A DNA stretch of 61,509 bases, taken from NCBI GenBank assembly GCA_900316475.1, contig ONDA01000013.1, forward strand, positions 1-61,509. Reading direction: 5' to 3'. Each line of letters opens with the position of its first letter. The stretch's first letter is position 1. Position numbers and translations under genes: made by a program. This stretch comes from an uncultured Prevotellaceae bacterium. Lineage in GTDB: Bacteria > Bacteroidota > Bacteroidia > Bacteroidales > Bacteroidaceae. This document shows, in pieces, positions 32,497 through 41,855 of the stretch. Below the pieces are notes generated by a model that worked only from the letters and a program-made list of their open reading frames with translations, was not told the origin of the DNA and did no database searches.

Positions 32497-34581
32497 ATGA
32501 ATCAGGAAAATCAGCGGAAGAATCCGTTTTTTGAACCTTACAATACGCCGCACGACACGGCACCGTTTGACCGTATCCGACTGGAGGACTTCGAGGAGGC
32601 CTTCATGGAGGGCATACGCCGTGACGACGAGCAGATAGAGAAGATTATCAATAATCCGGCTAAGCCGACGTTTGACAACACGATCATCTCAGTGGACGAC
32701 GAGAAGGACAACTACTACGACCTGCTGTCGCGCACGTCGAGCGTGTTCTTCAACCTGCTGAGTGCTGAGACGAACGACGAGATGGATGCCCTGGCACAGA
32801 AGATGTCGCCCATCCTGACGAAGCACGCCAACGACATACGGCTGAACGAACAGCTGTTTGAGCGCATCAAGTACGTGCATCGTCACCACCGTCGTCTGAC
32901 ACCCGAAGAGAAGATGCTGTTGGACAATTGCTACGACGGCTTTGTGCGTAGCGGTGCGCTGCTCGACGCTGAGGGGAAGGCCCGTCTGCGCCAGCTGACG
33001 GAGGAAGCCTCGATGCTGGGGCTGCGGTTTCAGCAGAACCTGCTGAAGGAGCAGAAAGCCTATACGCTGCACCTGACCGATGAGGCTCAGCTCGACGGAC
33101 TGCCTGAGACGGCCCGCGAGGCTGCTGCTATGGCAGCCAAGGAGCGCGGCCTCGAAGGGTGGGTGTTTACGCTGGACTATCCCTCGTATCAGCCTTTCAT
33201 GACCTACAGCACCCAGCGTGAGTTGCGCCGCCAAATGTATATGGCTCGTAACACCATCTGCATACATGACAATACGGAGAACAACCTCGACATCTGCAAG
33301 CGCCTTGTGAACCTGCGCCGCGAAATCGCCCAGCTGTTAGGCAGCAAGACCTACGCCGACTACGTGCTCAAGCACCGTATGGCCGGTAACGTCCGCAACG
33401 TCTATAAGCTGTTGAACGACCTCATCGATGCCTATAAGCCCACCGCCTTGAAGGAGCGTGAGGAACTGAAGAAGATGACGAAGGAGAAGCTGGAACCTTG
33501 GGACGCAGGCTACTATTCCCATAAACTCCAGATGAAGAAGTACAATATTGACGCAGAGATGCTGCGCCCTTACTTCCAGTTGGACAAGGTTATCGGCGGC
33601 GTCTTCGGACTGGCCACCCGACTGTACGGCATTACGTTCAAGGAGAACAAGGACATCCCCGTCTATCATCCTGACGTGAAAGCCTACGAGGTCTTCGATA
33701 AAGACGGCTCGTTCTTGGCTGTCTTCTATGCCGACTTCCACCCTCGTAAAGGCAAGCAGGGTGGGGCGTGGATGACGGAGTATCAGGGGCAGTGGATGGA
33801 GCGTGAGGACGTTCATAAGCCCTTTGGTCCCGACAACTGTAAGAACGTGCGCCCCCATGTCAGCGTGGTGATGAACCTGACCAAGCCGACAGACGACAAG
33901 CCCGCCCTGCTGACACTCAGCGAGGTGGAGACCTTCTTGCACGAGTTCGGCCACTCCCTGCACGGCATGTTTGCCAACACCCGCTTCGAGAGTCTCAGCG
34001 GTACAAATGTATGGTGGGACTTCGTTGAACTGCCGTCGCAGTTCATGGAGAACTTTGCCGTCGAGAAAGAGTTCCTGCGCACCTTCGCCTTCCACTATGA
34101 GACAGGCGAACCCCTGCCCGACGAGCTGATAGACCGCATTGTCAAGAGTCGCAACTTCATGTGTGCTACGGCCTGTCTGCGTCAGGTGTCGTTCGGTCTT
34201 CTCGATATGGCCTACTATACGCAGCGCGAAGCGTTTACGGACGACATTATGACGTTCGAGAAGCAAGCCTGGAAGAAGGCCATCATCGGTAAGCAGCGCA
34301 CAGACACCTGTATGACGGTGCAGTTCTCACATATCATGGCTGGCGGTTACGCTGCCGGCTATTACAGCTACAAGTGGGCCGAAGTGCTCGATGCCGATGC
34401 CTTTGCCGTGTTCAAGCGCGAGGGTATCTTCAACCCTGAGACAGCCCAGCGCTTCCGCGACTGCATCCTCTCGAAGGGCGGCACGGAGAATCCCATGACA
34501 CTATACAAGAGGTTTAAGGGCGCAGAACCCACAATTGACGCATTACTGAAGAGAAATGGAATCAAACGAAAAACAAGTTAA
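32497..34581 (+). CDS. M3-family metallopeptidase (Dcp/OpdA type)
   Basis: 694 aa. The zinc-binding motif HEFGH is at residues 482-486 within ETFLHEFGHSLHGMFANTRF, and the third ligand region follows in WWDFVELPSQFMENF. No signal peptide is visible, so it probably degrades oligopeptides in the cytoplasm, as peptidyl-dipeptidase Dcp or oligopeptidase A do. Full length. Two tandem promoters precede it. Its last 26 nt overlap the dCMP deaminase gene. Confidence 0.93.
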   Translation: MNQENQRKNPFFEPYNTPHDTAPFDRIRLEDFEEAFMEGIRRDDEQIEKIINNPAKPTFDNTIISVDDEKDNYYDLLSRTSSVFFNLLSAETNDEMDALAQKMSPILTKHANDIRLNEQLFERIKYVHRHHRRLTPEEKMLLDNCYDGFVRSGALLDAEGKARLRQLTEEASMLGLRFQQNLLKEQKAYTLHLTDEAQLDGLPETAREAAAMAAKERGLEGWVFTLDYPSYQPFMTYSTQRELRRQMYMARNTICIHDNTENNLDICKRLVNLRREIAQLLGSKTYADYVLKHRMAGNVRNVYKLLNDLIDAYKPTALKEREELKKMTKEKLEPWDAGYYSHKLQMKKYNIDAEMLRPYFQLDKVIGGVFGLATRLYGITFKENKDIPVYHPDVKAYEVFDKDGSFLAVFYADFHPRKGKQGGAWMTEYQGQWMEREDVHKPFGPDNCKNVRPHVSVVMNLTKPTDDKPALLTLSEVETFLHEFGHSLHGMFANTRFESLSGTNVWWDFVELPSQFMENFAVEKEFLRTFAFHYETGEPLPDELIDRIVKSRNFMCATACLRQVSFGLLDMAYYTQREAFTDDIMTFEKQAWKKAIIGKQRTDTCMTVQFSHIMAGGYAAGYYSYKWAEVLDADAFAVFKREGIFNPETAQRFRDCILSKGGTENPMTLYKRFKGAEPTIDALLKRNGIKRKTS

Positions 34582-34981
34582 GCTGGATGAGCGCTACCTG
34601 CGCATGGCTCGTATCTGGGCTGAGAACAGTTACTGCCAGCGTCGCCAGGTGGGCGCCTTGGTGGTGAAGAACAAGATGATTATCAGCGACGGCTATAATG
34701 GTACGCCGACGGGCTTCGAGAACATCTGCGAGGACGAGGCCGGACTGTCGAAGCCCTATGTGCTGCACGCTGAGGCCAACGCCATCACGAAGTTGGCACG
34801 GTCAAGCAACAACAGCGACGGTGCTACGATTTACATCACCGCGTCGCCCTGTATCGAGTGCGCCAAGCTCATCATCCAGGCCGGTATCCGCCGCGTCGTC
34901 TATGGTGAGAAATACCGGCTTAGCGACGGCATCGAACTGCTGGAACGGGCTGGGATAGAAGTTGTCTATTTAGAAGTGTGA
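34556..34981 (+). CDS. dCMP/cytidine deaminase family protein
   Basis: 141 aa zinc deaminase with HAEANA (zinc ligand H71, catalytic Glu) and PCIEC (C99, C102). QRRQVGALVV and SDGYNGTPTGFENI match deoxycytidylate deaminases, which supply dUMP for dTMP synthesis. Starts 26 nt inside the peptidase gene. The S41 protease follows after 1 nt, so the three form an operon. Confidence 0.9.
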   Translation: MESNEKQVKLDERYLRMARIWAENSYCQRRQVGALVVKNKMIISDGYNGTPTGFENICEDEAGLSKPYVLHAEANAITKLARSSNNSDGATIYITASPCIECAKLIIQAGIRRVVYGEKYRLSDGIELLERAGIEVVYLEV

Positions 34982-34982
34982 T

Positions 34983-36716
34983 ATGAACAGAAAGAATCGT
35001 TTTATGCCCTTATGGCTGGCCGTGAGTGTGGTGATAGGCATCTTCATCGGCTCGTTCTTTGCCAACCGCTTCTCGGGCAACCGTCTTAGTATCATCAATT
35101 CGGGCAGTAACAAGCTGAACGACCTGTTACATATCGTCGACGACCAGTATGTGGACACCGTCAACGTCAATGATCTCGTAGAGAAAGCTGTGCCCACCAT
35201 CCTTTCGGAACTCGACCCCCACAGCGTCTACATCTCGCAGAAGGACGTGCAGCAGGCCAACGACGACCTGAAAGGTTCGTTCTTTGGCGTAGGTATTGAG
35301 TTTACCATTCGCAAGGACACCATCCACGTGCAGAACGTCATCTCGAACGGTCCCTCCGAGCGTGCCGGGTTGTTGGCAGGCGACAAGATTGTAGAGATTG
35401 ACGGTCAGCCTTTCGTGGGCAAGGACGTCACCAATGAAGAGGCGATGCACCGTCTGAAAGGCGACAAGGACACGAAGGTGAAGATTGGTGTCGTCCGTGG
35501 TAAGGAGAAGCAGATTCGCCGCTATACCGTCATACGTGGTGAGATTCCCATGAAGAGCGTCACCGCCACCTATATGCTTGACAGTCATACTGGCTATATC
35601 AAGATTAAGAACTTCGGCGACAAGACCTATCCCGAACTGCTCATCGCTCTGGCTCGTCTGGGACAGGAGGGGCTTGAGAACCTCGTGATTGACCTTCGCG
35701 GCAATACGGGCGGCTATCTCGGTTCAGCCGTCCAGATGGCCAATGAGTTCCTCTCGCGCGGCAAGCTCATCGTCTATACCGAGGGCAGGCACTCGCCGCG
35801 TCAGGAGTATCGCAGCGACGGACGCGGCTCCTATCAGCACATCCCGTTAGTGGTGCTTATCGACGAAGGGTCGGCCTCGGCCAGCGAAATCTTCGCCGGA
35901 GCCATTCAGGACAACGACCGTGGTACCATCATCGGTCGCCGCTCCTTCGGCAAGGGACTCGTACAGCAGCCCATCTCGCTGCACGACGGCTCTATGATCC
36001 GTCTGACCATTGCCCGCTACTATTCGCCTTCAGGCCGCTGCATACAGAAGCCCTATACCAGCGGTGCCGACCGCAGCTATGAGGAAGACCTCATCAACCG
36101 CTACCAGCATGGCGAGTTCTTCTCGCAGGACAGCATCAAGCACGAGGGACCGGAGTACCACACCTCCAATGGCCGTGTGGTCTATGGCGGCGGTGGTATC
36201 ACGCCCGACATCTTTGTCGCCGAAGATACGGCCGATGTCACCTCTTATTATAAAGAGGCATCTATGTCGGGACTTATCCTGCAGTTTGCTTATGAGTATG
36301 TCGATGACAACCGTCAGCAGCTCAGCACCTACACGACGAAGAAGGCTCTGCTGGCCTATCTCAAGAAACTCAATATCGTCGAGCTTTTCGCGCAGTATGC
36401 CGACAAGAACGGTCTGAAACGCCGTAACCTGATGATTCAGAAGAGTCATGCGCTGCTGGAGCGCTACATCAACAGCCGTCTCATCTACAACGTCCTCGAC
36501 GAGCAGGCATGGACAGAGTATCTCAACGATGACGACCCTGCTATCCGCGAGACCCTCCGCGTGTTCAAGGCTGGCGAGTCGTTTCCCAAGCCGTCAGAGT
36601 CTGCTGCCAAGGAGTCCAAGCAGAAAGTAGCCTACGACTACAAGGCCACCCATGTCAGGTTTGGTGCTATGAAAAAATGTCAGCTTCAGCAGAAGCGTAT
36701 GTCGGCAATCACCTGA
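34983..36716 (+). CDS. S41-family carboxy-terminal processing protease
   Basis: 577 aa with an N-terminal membrane anchor (about 9-28). A PDZ domain (about 85-175, GVGIEFTIRKDTIHVQNV) is followed by the catalytic domain with DEGSASASEIFAGAIQDN (Ser near 297-301) and the RRSFGKGLVQQ lysine. This is the CtpA/Prc layout, acting in the periplasm on protein C-termini. The end of the gene overlaps the opposing DUF721 gene by 31 nt. Confidence 0.93.
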   Translation: MNRKNRFMPLWLAVSVVIGIFIGSFFANRFSGNRLSIINSGSNKLNDLLHIVDDQYVDTVNVNDLVEKAVPTILSELDPHSVYISQKDVQQANDDLKGSFFGVGIEFTIRKDTIHVQNVISNGPSERAGLLAGDKIVEIDGQPFVGKDVTNEEAMHRLKGDKDTKVKIGVVRGKEKQIRRYTVIRGEIPMKSVTATYMLDSHTGYIKIKNFGDKTYPELLIALARLGQEGLENLVIDLRGNTGGYLGSAVQMANEFLSRGKLIVYTEGRHSPRQEYRSDGRGSYQHIPLVVLIDEGSASASEIFAGAIQDNDRGTIIGRRSFGKGLVQQPISLHDGSMIRLTIARYYSPSGRCIQKPYTSGADRSYEEDLINRYQHGEFFSQDSIKHEGPEYHTSNGRVVYGGGGITPDIFVAEDTADVTSYYKEASMSGLILQFAYEYVDDNRQQLSTYTTKKALLAYLKKLNIVELFAQYADKNGLKRRNLMIQKSHALLERYINSRLIYNVLDEQAWTEYLNDDDPAIRETLRVFKAGESFPKPSESAAKESKQKVAYDYKATHVRFGAMKKCQLQQKRMSAIT

Positions 36717-36976
36717 TTGCCGACATAGTCGTTGAGGCGCCGTACGTACTCCTGGCGTTGCAGGCTCAAGTCGGCGCGCAGGGCGGGCGACGACAGGTGG
36801 ACGTAGAGTGTCTGGTTGATGATATAGGCGTTCAGCGTATAGCGGGCTATAGCCTCACCGGCGACTACTGGCCACGACTCTACCAGCCGTTTCTGCAGAA
36901 GCGGCATTTCAAGCCCCTGTTGGCGCAGGTTGCGCATGATGAGGTCCTTAATGTTTTGTACGTCACGTCTGAACAA
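36686..36976 (-). CDS. DUF721 (DciA-like) protein
   Basis: 96 aa, with GEAIARYTLNAYIINQTLYV and LSSPALRADLSLQRQEYV typical of DUF721. The family includes DciA, which helps load the replicative helicase in bacteria without DnaC. It overlaps recF by 14 nt upstream, so the two are co-transcribed, a replication-repair pairing common in Bacteroidetes. It also overlaps the S41 gene end by 31 nt on the opposite strand. Confidence 0.88.
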   Translation of the reverse strand: MFRRDVQNIKDLIMRNLRQQGLEMPLLQKRLVESWPVVAGEAIARYTLNAYIINQTLYVHLSSPALRADLSLQRQEYVRRLNDYVGNQVIADIRFC

Positions 36977-38057
36977 TGTTTCCGTCCTCCACGTTATAGA
37001 TATGATAGTCGTGCGACGATGTCGCGAGAATTTGGTCCAGATGCTTGCGGTTCGTGTCGGTCATGAAAATCTGGCCGAAATCGTCGCCTGAGACCAGGCT
37101 GACAATCTGTTCCACGCGCCGGGCGTCGAGCTTGTCGAAGATGTCGTCGAGCAGCAGCAGTGGGGTGGTGGGCATCACGCGCCGCAGCAGTTCGAACTGT
37201 GCCAGTTTGAGGCTGATGACAAAGGTTTTCTGCTGTCCTTGCGACCCTTCGCGCTTCATGAGATGCCCTTCGAGCATGATTTCCAGGTCGTCACGGTGTA
37301 TGCCGTGCAGCGAATAGCCCACGGCGCGGTCTTTGGCGCGGTCGCGCTGGATGACGTCGAGCAGCGGTCCCCGCTGGCAGTGGCTCGTATAGTTCAGCGA
37401 CACCTGCTCTTGACCGCCCGAAATGCGCTCGTAGAACTGCTGGAAGAGCGGCTTCAGCTGCTCGGTGAACAGTTCGCGCTGCCTATAGACGGCTTCGCCG
37501 GCGTCGGCCATTTGCTCTTCGAAGATACTCAGCATCTCCGTGTCGGGTTCTTCTTCTAGCTTGAGCAGGGCGTTGCGCTGCTGCAGCGCCTTGTTGTAGC
37601 GGCTCAGTGCGTCGATGTACGTGTGGTCGGTCTGGGCTATCACCACGTCCATGAGTCGCCGCCGTTCTTCACTGCCGCCCTCGATGAGGTAAGTATCGGC
37701 AGGCGAGATGATGACGATAGGAATCAGTCCGATATGTTCGCTCAGTCGCTTGTACTCTTTCTTGTCGCGCTTGAAGTGCTTCTTCTGACCGCGTTTCATG
37801 CCGCAAGTGATGGACAACGGCTGGTCGTCGTCCGTGTACATGCCCTCGAGCATCAGGAACTCCTCTTCATGGCGAATGACCTGCTGGTCTATGGGGTTGG
37901 ATGCCGAGTGACAGAACGACAGGAAGTAAATGGCGTCGAGCACGTTCGTCTTTCCAGCCCCGTTATGACCGATGAAACAGTTCATCTTCGGCGACAACTG
38001 TAGTGTTGCCTCCGCAATGTTCTTGTAGTTGAGAATGGTCAGTTTTTCGAGAATCAC
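36963..38057 (-). CDS. recF: DNA replication and repair protein RecF
   Basis: 364 aa ABC-type ATPase that helps load RecA at gaps. It starts ILEKLTILNYKNIAEATLQL, with Walker A IGHNGAGKTN near residue 33, a signature region near LMKREGSQGQQKTFVISLKL and Walker B PLLLLDDIFDKLD. The family start falls at GTG 38057. The frame is open upstream to 38195, but the promoter -7 box lies at 38062-38069, only 4 nt from the GTG. That suggests leaderless translation from GTG, which is unusual. Confidence 0.94.
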   Translation of the reverse strand: MILEKLTILNYKNIAEATLQLSPKMNCFIGHNGAGKTNVLDAIYFLSFCHSASNPIDQQVIRHEEEFLMLEGMYTDDDQPLSITCGMKRGQKKHFKRDKKEYKRLSEHIGLIPIVIISPADTYLIEGGSEERRRLMDVVIAQTDHTYIDALSRYNKALQQRNALLKLEEEPDTEMLSIFEEQMADAGEAVYRQRELFTEQLKPLFQQFYERISGGQEQVSLNYTSHCQRGPLLDVIQRDRAKDRAVGYSLHGIHRDDLEIMLEGHLMKREGSQGQQKTFVISLKLAQFELLRRVMPTTPLLLLDDIFDKLDARRVEQIVSLVSGDDFGQIFMTDTNRKHLDQILATSSHDYHIYNVEDGNIVQT

Positions 38058-38061
38058 GGTG

Positions 38062-38069
38062 CAAAGGTA
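38062..38069 (-). promoter_or_regulatory. -7 box (TACCTTTG) for recF
   Basis: Perfect match on the minus strand, ending 4 nt before the GTG start of recF. Confidence 0.65.
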
Positions 38070-38124
38070 GTCATTTTTACCCCGCTTTGCGATTAGTTTT
38101 CGGTTTTTTTTGCAATAAATAATA

Positions 38125-38153
38125 TTAATCTGTGTTAATCCGTGTAATCCGTG
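38125..38153. repeat. Three tandem 9-10-mers (TTAATCCGTG type)
   Basis: TTAATCTGTG, TTAATCCGTG and TAATCCGTG lie in the gap between recF and the TPR gene. They resemble the AATTCGTG repeats at 55.77 kb. Confidence 0.65.
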
Positions 38154-38165
38154 CCTAAATTTTAG

Positions 38166-38173
38166 TATCTTTG
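38166..38173 (+). promoter_or_regulatory. -7 box (TATCTTTG) for the TPR gene and ribH
   Basis: Consensus match 41 nt before the ATG at 38215. Confidence 0.65.
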
Positions 38174-38214
38174 CAGCCGCTAATTGTGTGGACACATAAA
38201 AAATTATTAAAATA

Positions 38215-38889
38215 ATGGCAAATCAGAACAATCAGAATGGCGCTCCCGTTGAGGAGACGCTCAGCAAGAATGAGGCATTTTTCCTCAAGTATCAGAAACA
38301 GATTATCGGCGCTGCGGTAGCTTTGGTGGTTATCGTTGCCGGTTGTATCCTCTACAACAATTACGTTGCAGCTCCTAATGCCGAGAAGGCCAACACCGCT
38401 CTGGCTAAGGGTCAGGAGTATTTCGCTAACGAGCAGTATGAGAAGGCGCTCAATGGCGATAGCACCGGTTTCGTAGGCTTTGCGAAGGCAGCCAGCGAGT
38501 TCAGTGGCGATGCTGCCAACCTGGCCAACCTCTATGCCGGCCTGTGCTATGCCAACCTCGACAAGTGGCAGGAAGCCGTCAACAGTCTGGAGAAGTTTGA
38601 CCTGAAGGACGACCAGATGATTTCCCCCGCTGCTTTAGGTGCCTTAGGCAACGCCTATGCTCACTTGAATCAGCTTGACAAGGCTGTTGCTACGCTGAAG
38701 AAGGCTGCTGAGAGGGCCGACAATAATTCTCTGTCGCCCACCTTCCTCATTCAGGCTGGTGAAATCTTAGAGAGCCAGAACAAGAAGGACGAGGCTCTGA
38801 AGCTGTATCAGACGGTGAAGGACAAGTACTTCAACTCTATGCAGTACCAGACTATTGACGCTTATATTGAGCGCGCTTCTGCAAAATAA
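38215..38889 (+). CDS. Membrane-anchored TPR protein
   Basis: 224 aa. A short polar N-terminus (Asn/Gln-rich), one membrane helix (about 32-50) and a C-terminal series of tetratricopeptide repeats (about 60-215, for example [20 protein letters not shown]). It resembles YfgM-type proteins that help envelope protein folding, but similar layouts have other roles. ribH begins 10 nt downstream and is probably co-transcribed. Confidence 0.8.
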   Translation: MANQNNQNGAPVEETLSKNEAFFLKYQKQIIGAAVALVVIVAGCILYNNYVAAPNAEKANTALAKGQEYFANEQYEKALNGDSTGFVGFAKAASEFSGDAANLANLYAGLCYANLDKWQEAVNSLEKFDLKDDQMISPAALGALGNAYAHLNQLDKAVATLKKAAERADNNSLSPTFLIQAGEILESQNKKDEALKLYQTVKDKYFNSMQYQTIDAYIERASAK

Positions 38890-38899
38890 TCAAGCGGCG

Positions 38900-39370
38900 A
38901 TGGCAACTAAAAATCTTTCGGAATACAATGTGGATAAAGTGCCCGACGCGTCGAACATGATTTTCGGCATCGTCGTGGCAGAATGGAATCCCGAAATCAC
39001 AGGCGCCTTGCTTCAAGGGTGTGTCAGCACACTCGAGAAGCACGGCGCTTTGCCTGAGAATATACATGTGAAGACCGTGCCCGGCTCCTTTGAGTTGATT
39101 TACGGTGCGCGTCAGATGACGCTTAACGACGGCTACGATGCCGTCATCGTCTTAGGCTCTGTCATCCGTGGCGAGACTCCTCACTTCGACTATATTTGTC
39201 AGGGAGTCACCCAGGGTATTGCCCGTCTGAACGCCACGAACAACATTCCCGTAGTCTATGGGTTGCTGACGACCAACGACCTGCAGCAGGCCAAGGACCG
39301 TGCGGGTGGCCGCTTGGGCAACAAGGGCGACGAGTGCGCCGTCGTCGCCATCAAGATGGCCAAGTTCTAA
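38900..39370 (+). CDS. ribH: 6,7-dimethyl-8-ribityllumazine synthase
   Basis: 156 aa. Catalyses the penultimate step of riboflavin synthesis and forms icosahedral or pentameric assemblies. Motifs: [33 protein letters not shown] and [15 protein letters not shown]. The frame is open back to 38855, overlapping the TPR gene, but the family starts at ATG 38900. A strong bidirectional terminator follows. Confidence 0.95.
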   Translation: MATKNLSEYNVDKVPDASNMIFGIVVAEWNPEITGALLQGCVSTLEKHGALPENIHVKTVPGSFELIYGARQMTLNDGYDAVIVLGSVIRGETPHFDYICQGVTQGIARLNATNNIPVVYGLLTTNDLQQAKDRAGGRLGNKGDECAVVAIKMAKF

Positions 39371-39393
39371 ACGCTTCAAAACAGCGCCATATA

Positions 39394-39429
39394 AAAAGCA
39401 GCCGGGTGGTACATCACCCGGCTGCTTTT
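39394..39429. terminator. Bidirectional terminator after ribH
   Basis: Perfect 15-bp stem (39394-39408 with 39415-39429) with a 6-nt loop. It has AAAA at one end and TTTT at the other, and sits between convergent ribH and the histidine-kinase-like gene. Confidence 0.9.
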
Positions 39430-39448
39430 ATGTTGTTTGTTGATGGCT

Positions 39449-40945
39449 TTATGCGTCGTGTAGTGTCAGCATGAAGCGCGTTCCCTTGGTGAATTCAGGG
39501 TCAACCTCTAGGTCACCGTTCATTTTGACAGCCATCTGCTTGCAGATAGGCAGTCCCAGACCGTCGCCAGTGGTCAGATCCTTGATTTCCAGGAAGGGCT
39601 TGAAGATGTTCTCGCGCTTCTCTTCCGGTATGGCCTCGCCTGTGTTTGTCACGAGGAACTGGTAGGTGTGGGCACTACGCTTCTTGAACTCCAGAGTCAC
39701 CTTGCCTTCAGCCGGCGTATATTCAGCGGCATTCTTCAGCAGGTGGAGCAGGATGTGCGACACGTATTCCTTGTTAATCTTGGCACTCATCTTCGGTGCT
39801 TCCACCTTTAGGCTGACGTCCTTCTTCACGTCGCCTTCTATCTGTTTCATCAGGCTTTCGCAGAACGGCGGCATCTGGGTGTCCTCCTTTTCTACACCCT
39901 CGTCCATCGTACTTTCCAGTTCGGACAGCGTCTGAATGTGTTCCGAGAAGTCGAGCAGTGCTTTCACCTCAGGCTGACGGGCGTCCATCTTCTGTAGCGT
40001 GGGCGACAGCTGTGATGAGATGTTGCTGATGAACTTCGCCTTCAGCGCGTTGTTCTCGTTGAGCATATTGATTGTCTTCTTCTGCTTGCGGGTGAGTAGT
40101 ATGAAGCGAAGCAGTATGATGGCGCCCACTGCCAGTGCTGCCGCGAGTGCTGCCGCCAGTATGCCGAGGCCGATAATGATTACCTGGCGCGTCGTGAGCG
40201 AGCTGTCCTTCTCTGCTATTGACGCTTCGTTGTCGGCAATCTGCTTCTTCAGCGCGTTTATCTGGTCGGCAGTCTTCAGCGCGTTGGTAGAGTCTTTCCA
40301 TGCCATATAGCTGTTGTACGACTGTGCTACCATATTGGCACTGCCCGAGCGTCGTCCGCTGGCGATGAGCGTCTTGTAGACCTCGTCCACCTTGTCGTAT
40401 TCCTTCGAGGCCGTCAGCTTGTCGGCCATCTGCTTGAAGACGGCGTTGCCCTGCTGCGTCTGGCCCATAGTGTAGTAATAGATGGCTTTGTTGTAGAGCA
40501 GATCGTTTTTCACCTCGTCATCGTTCGACTTCTGTGCATGAGCCTCCATGATGTTCAGCTGCTCCTTGGCGCTGGCGCCCTTGTGCAGTTTGGTGTACAT
40601 ATTGTAGCGCTCCTTGGAAGTCAGGTAGAACAGTGCCGACTTCTTGGCAGCGTCTGTCTGGCTGGCAATAATCGACTGCTCAATGCGTCGTAACAGTTCG
40701 AAGGCCTCCTTGTAAAGATTCTCACGATAGTAGAGGGCTGTCGCCTTGACGCCGCACTCCACGCTCTGTTTCATCTGGCCTTTGTTCGCATAGTCCTCGT
40801 AGGCACGGATAAAGGTGTAGCGAGCCTCGATGGGCTTGGCGCTCTCAAGAGCCGCTTCGGCATGTTGCTGCAAGTCGCTCTTTTGCGCGTAGGTCGCGCA
40901 ACTGATGAGCAGGCTTAAAAATAGAATGATTTCTTTCTTATTCAT
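39449..40945 (-). CDS. TPR histidine-kinase-like protein lacking phospho-His
   Basis: 498 aa. The signal peptide ends near CATYAQ. TPR-like helices follow (about 20-240), then a membrane helix (about 270-292) and a kinase core. The dimerisation helix reads FISNISSQLSPTL where active kinases have a His: the codon at 40013-40015 encodes Ser (about S311). The ATP-binding domain keeps an N box (LLKNAAEYTP) and GDGLGLPICKQMA, but the G1 box is VTNTGEAIP. It is therefore probably not an autophosphorylating kinase and may act as a pseudokinase or phosphatase. Start ATG 40945 fits the signal peptide and promoter. No response regulator is adjacent. Confidence 0.88.
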   Translation of the reverse strand: MNKKEIILFLSLLISCATYAQKSDLQQHAEAALESAKPIEARYTFIRAYEDYANKGQMKQSVECGVKATALYYRENLYKEAFELLRRIEQSIIASQTDAAKKSALFYLTSKERYNMYTKLHKGASAKEQLNIMEAHAQKSNDDEVKNDLLYNKAIYYYTMGQTQQGNAVFKQMADKLTASKEYDKVDEVYKTLIASGRRSGSANMVAQSYNSYMAWKDSTNALKTADQINALKKQIADNEASIAEKDSSLTTRQVIIIGLGILAAALAAALAVGAIILLRFILLTRKQKKTINMLNENNALKAKFISNISSQLSPTLQKMDARQPEVKALLDFSEHIQTLSELESTMDEGVEKEDTQMPPFCESLMKQIEGDVKKDVSLKVEAPKMSAKINKEYVSHILLHLLKNAAEYTPAEGKVTLEFKKRSAHTYQFLVTNTGEAIPEEKRENIFKPFLEIKDLTTGDGLGLPICKQMAVKMNGDLEVDPEFTKGTRFMLTLHDA

Positions 40946-40981
40946 ATCGTTTGTTTTTTGTTTTGACAGTAATTTCTCCTG

Positions 40982-40989
40982 CAAAGGTA
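40982..40989 (-). promoter_or_regulatory. -7 box (TACCTTTG) for the kinase-like gene
   Basis: Perfect match on the minus strand, 36 nt before the ATG at 40945. Divergent from the exonuclease III promoter. Confidence 0.7.
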
Positions 40990-41027
40990 CATATTTATTT
41001 ATATCTCTCCAAATATTTGCCTAATTA

Positions 41028-41059
41028 TTTGGCCATTTCGGAAAGAAGTGGTAAATTTG
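41028..41059 (+). promoter_or_regulatory. Promoter for exonuclease III
   Basis: TTTG 41028-41031, 20-nt spacer, TAAATTTG 41052-41059. It lies 25 nt before the start codon. Confidence 0.65.
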
Positions 41060-41084
41060 CGCTCAGCTAACCATATAAATGATC

Positions 41085-41837
41085 ATGAAATTCATCTCTT
41101 GGAATGTTAACGGCCTGCGTGCCTGCGAGAGCAAGGGCTTTAGTGATGTCTTCCGCAGCTTTGACGCTGACTTCTTTTGTCTGCAGGAGACGAAAATGCA
41201 GGCCGGCCAGTTCGACTTGCAGTTCGACGGCTATCAGTCTTTCTGGAACTATGCCGACAAGAAAGGCTATTCCGGCACCGCCATCTTCACCCGTCACCAG
41301 CCACTACAGGTAACGTATGGCATCGGTGTCGACCTGCACGACCACGAGGGCAGGGTGGTGACGCTCGAGATGGAGCAGTTCTACCTCGTCTGCTGTTATA
41401 CGCCCAACTCCCAAGACGGTCTGAAGCGCCTGGAGTACCGTCTGTCCTGGGAAGACGCTTTCCGCCGCTACCTCAAGCAGCTCGACGCCGTGAAGCCCGT
41501 CATCCTCTGTGGCGACCTCAACGTAGCCCACGAGGAGATTGACCTGAAGAATCCCAAGAGCAACCGCCGCAATGCCGGCTTCTCCGACGAGGAGCGTGCG
41601 GCGTTCACCGACCTGCTGGCCTGTGGTTTCCGAGACACCTTCCGCACCCTTTATCCCGACGAGGTCAAGTATTCGTGGTGGTCGTACCGCTTTCAGGCCC
41701 GCCAGAAGAACGCCGGCTGGCGCATCGACTACTTCGTCGTCTCAGAACGTCTGATGCCGCAGGTGGTAGATGCCGCCATCCATACCGACATCTTCGGCAG
41801 CGACCACTGTCCCGTGGAGCTTTGCCTGCGGGATTAA
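41085..41837 (+). CDS. xth: Exodeoxyribonuclease III
   Basis: About 250 aa AP endonuclease and 3' exonuclease for base-excision repair. Motifs: KFISWNVNGLRAC at the start, CLQETKMQ (Mg-binding Glu), CGDLNVAHEEIDLKNPK and a C-terminal GSDHCPVEL (catalytic Asp-His). Family members start MKFISWN, so ATG 41085 is preferred over 41079. Strand and divergent promoter separate it from the kinase-like gene. A 21-bp repeat array and a large hairpin follow. Confidence 0.95.
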   Translation: MKFISWNVNGLRACESKGFSDVFRSFDADFFCLQETKMQAGQFDLQFDGYQSFWNYADKKGYSGTAIFTRHQPLQVTYGIGVDLHDHEGRVVTLEMEQFYLVCCYTPNSQDGLKRLEYRLSWEDAFRRYLKQLDAVKPVILCGDLNVAHEEIDLKNPKSNRRNAGFSDEERAAFTDLLACGFRDTFRTLYPDEVKYSWWSYRFQARQKNAGWRIDYFVVSERLMPQVVDAAIHTDIFGSDHCPVELCLRD

Positions 41838-41855
41838 AGGATACAATAGTCTTGA

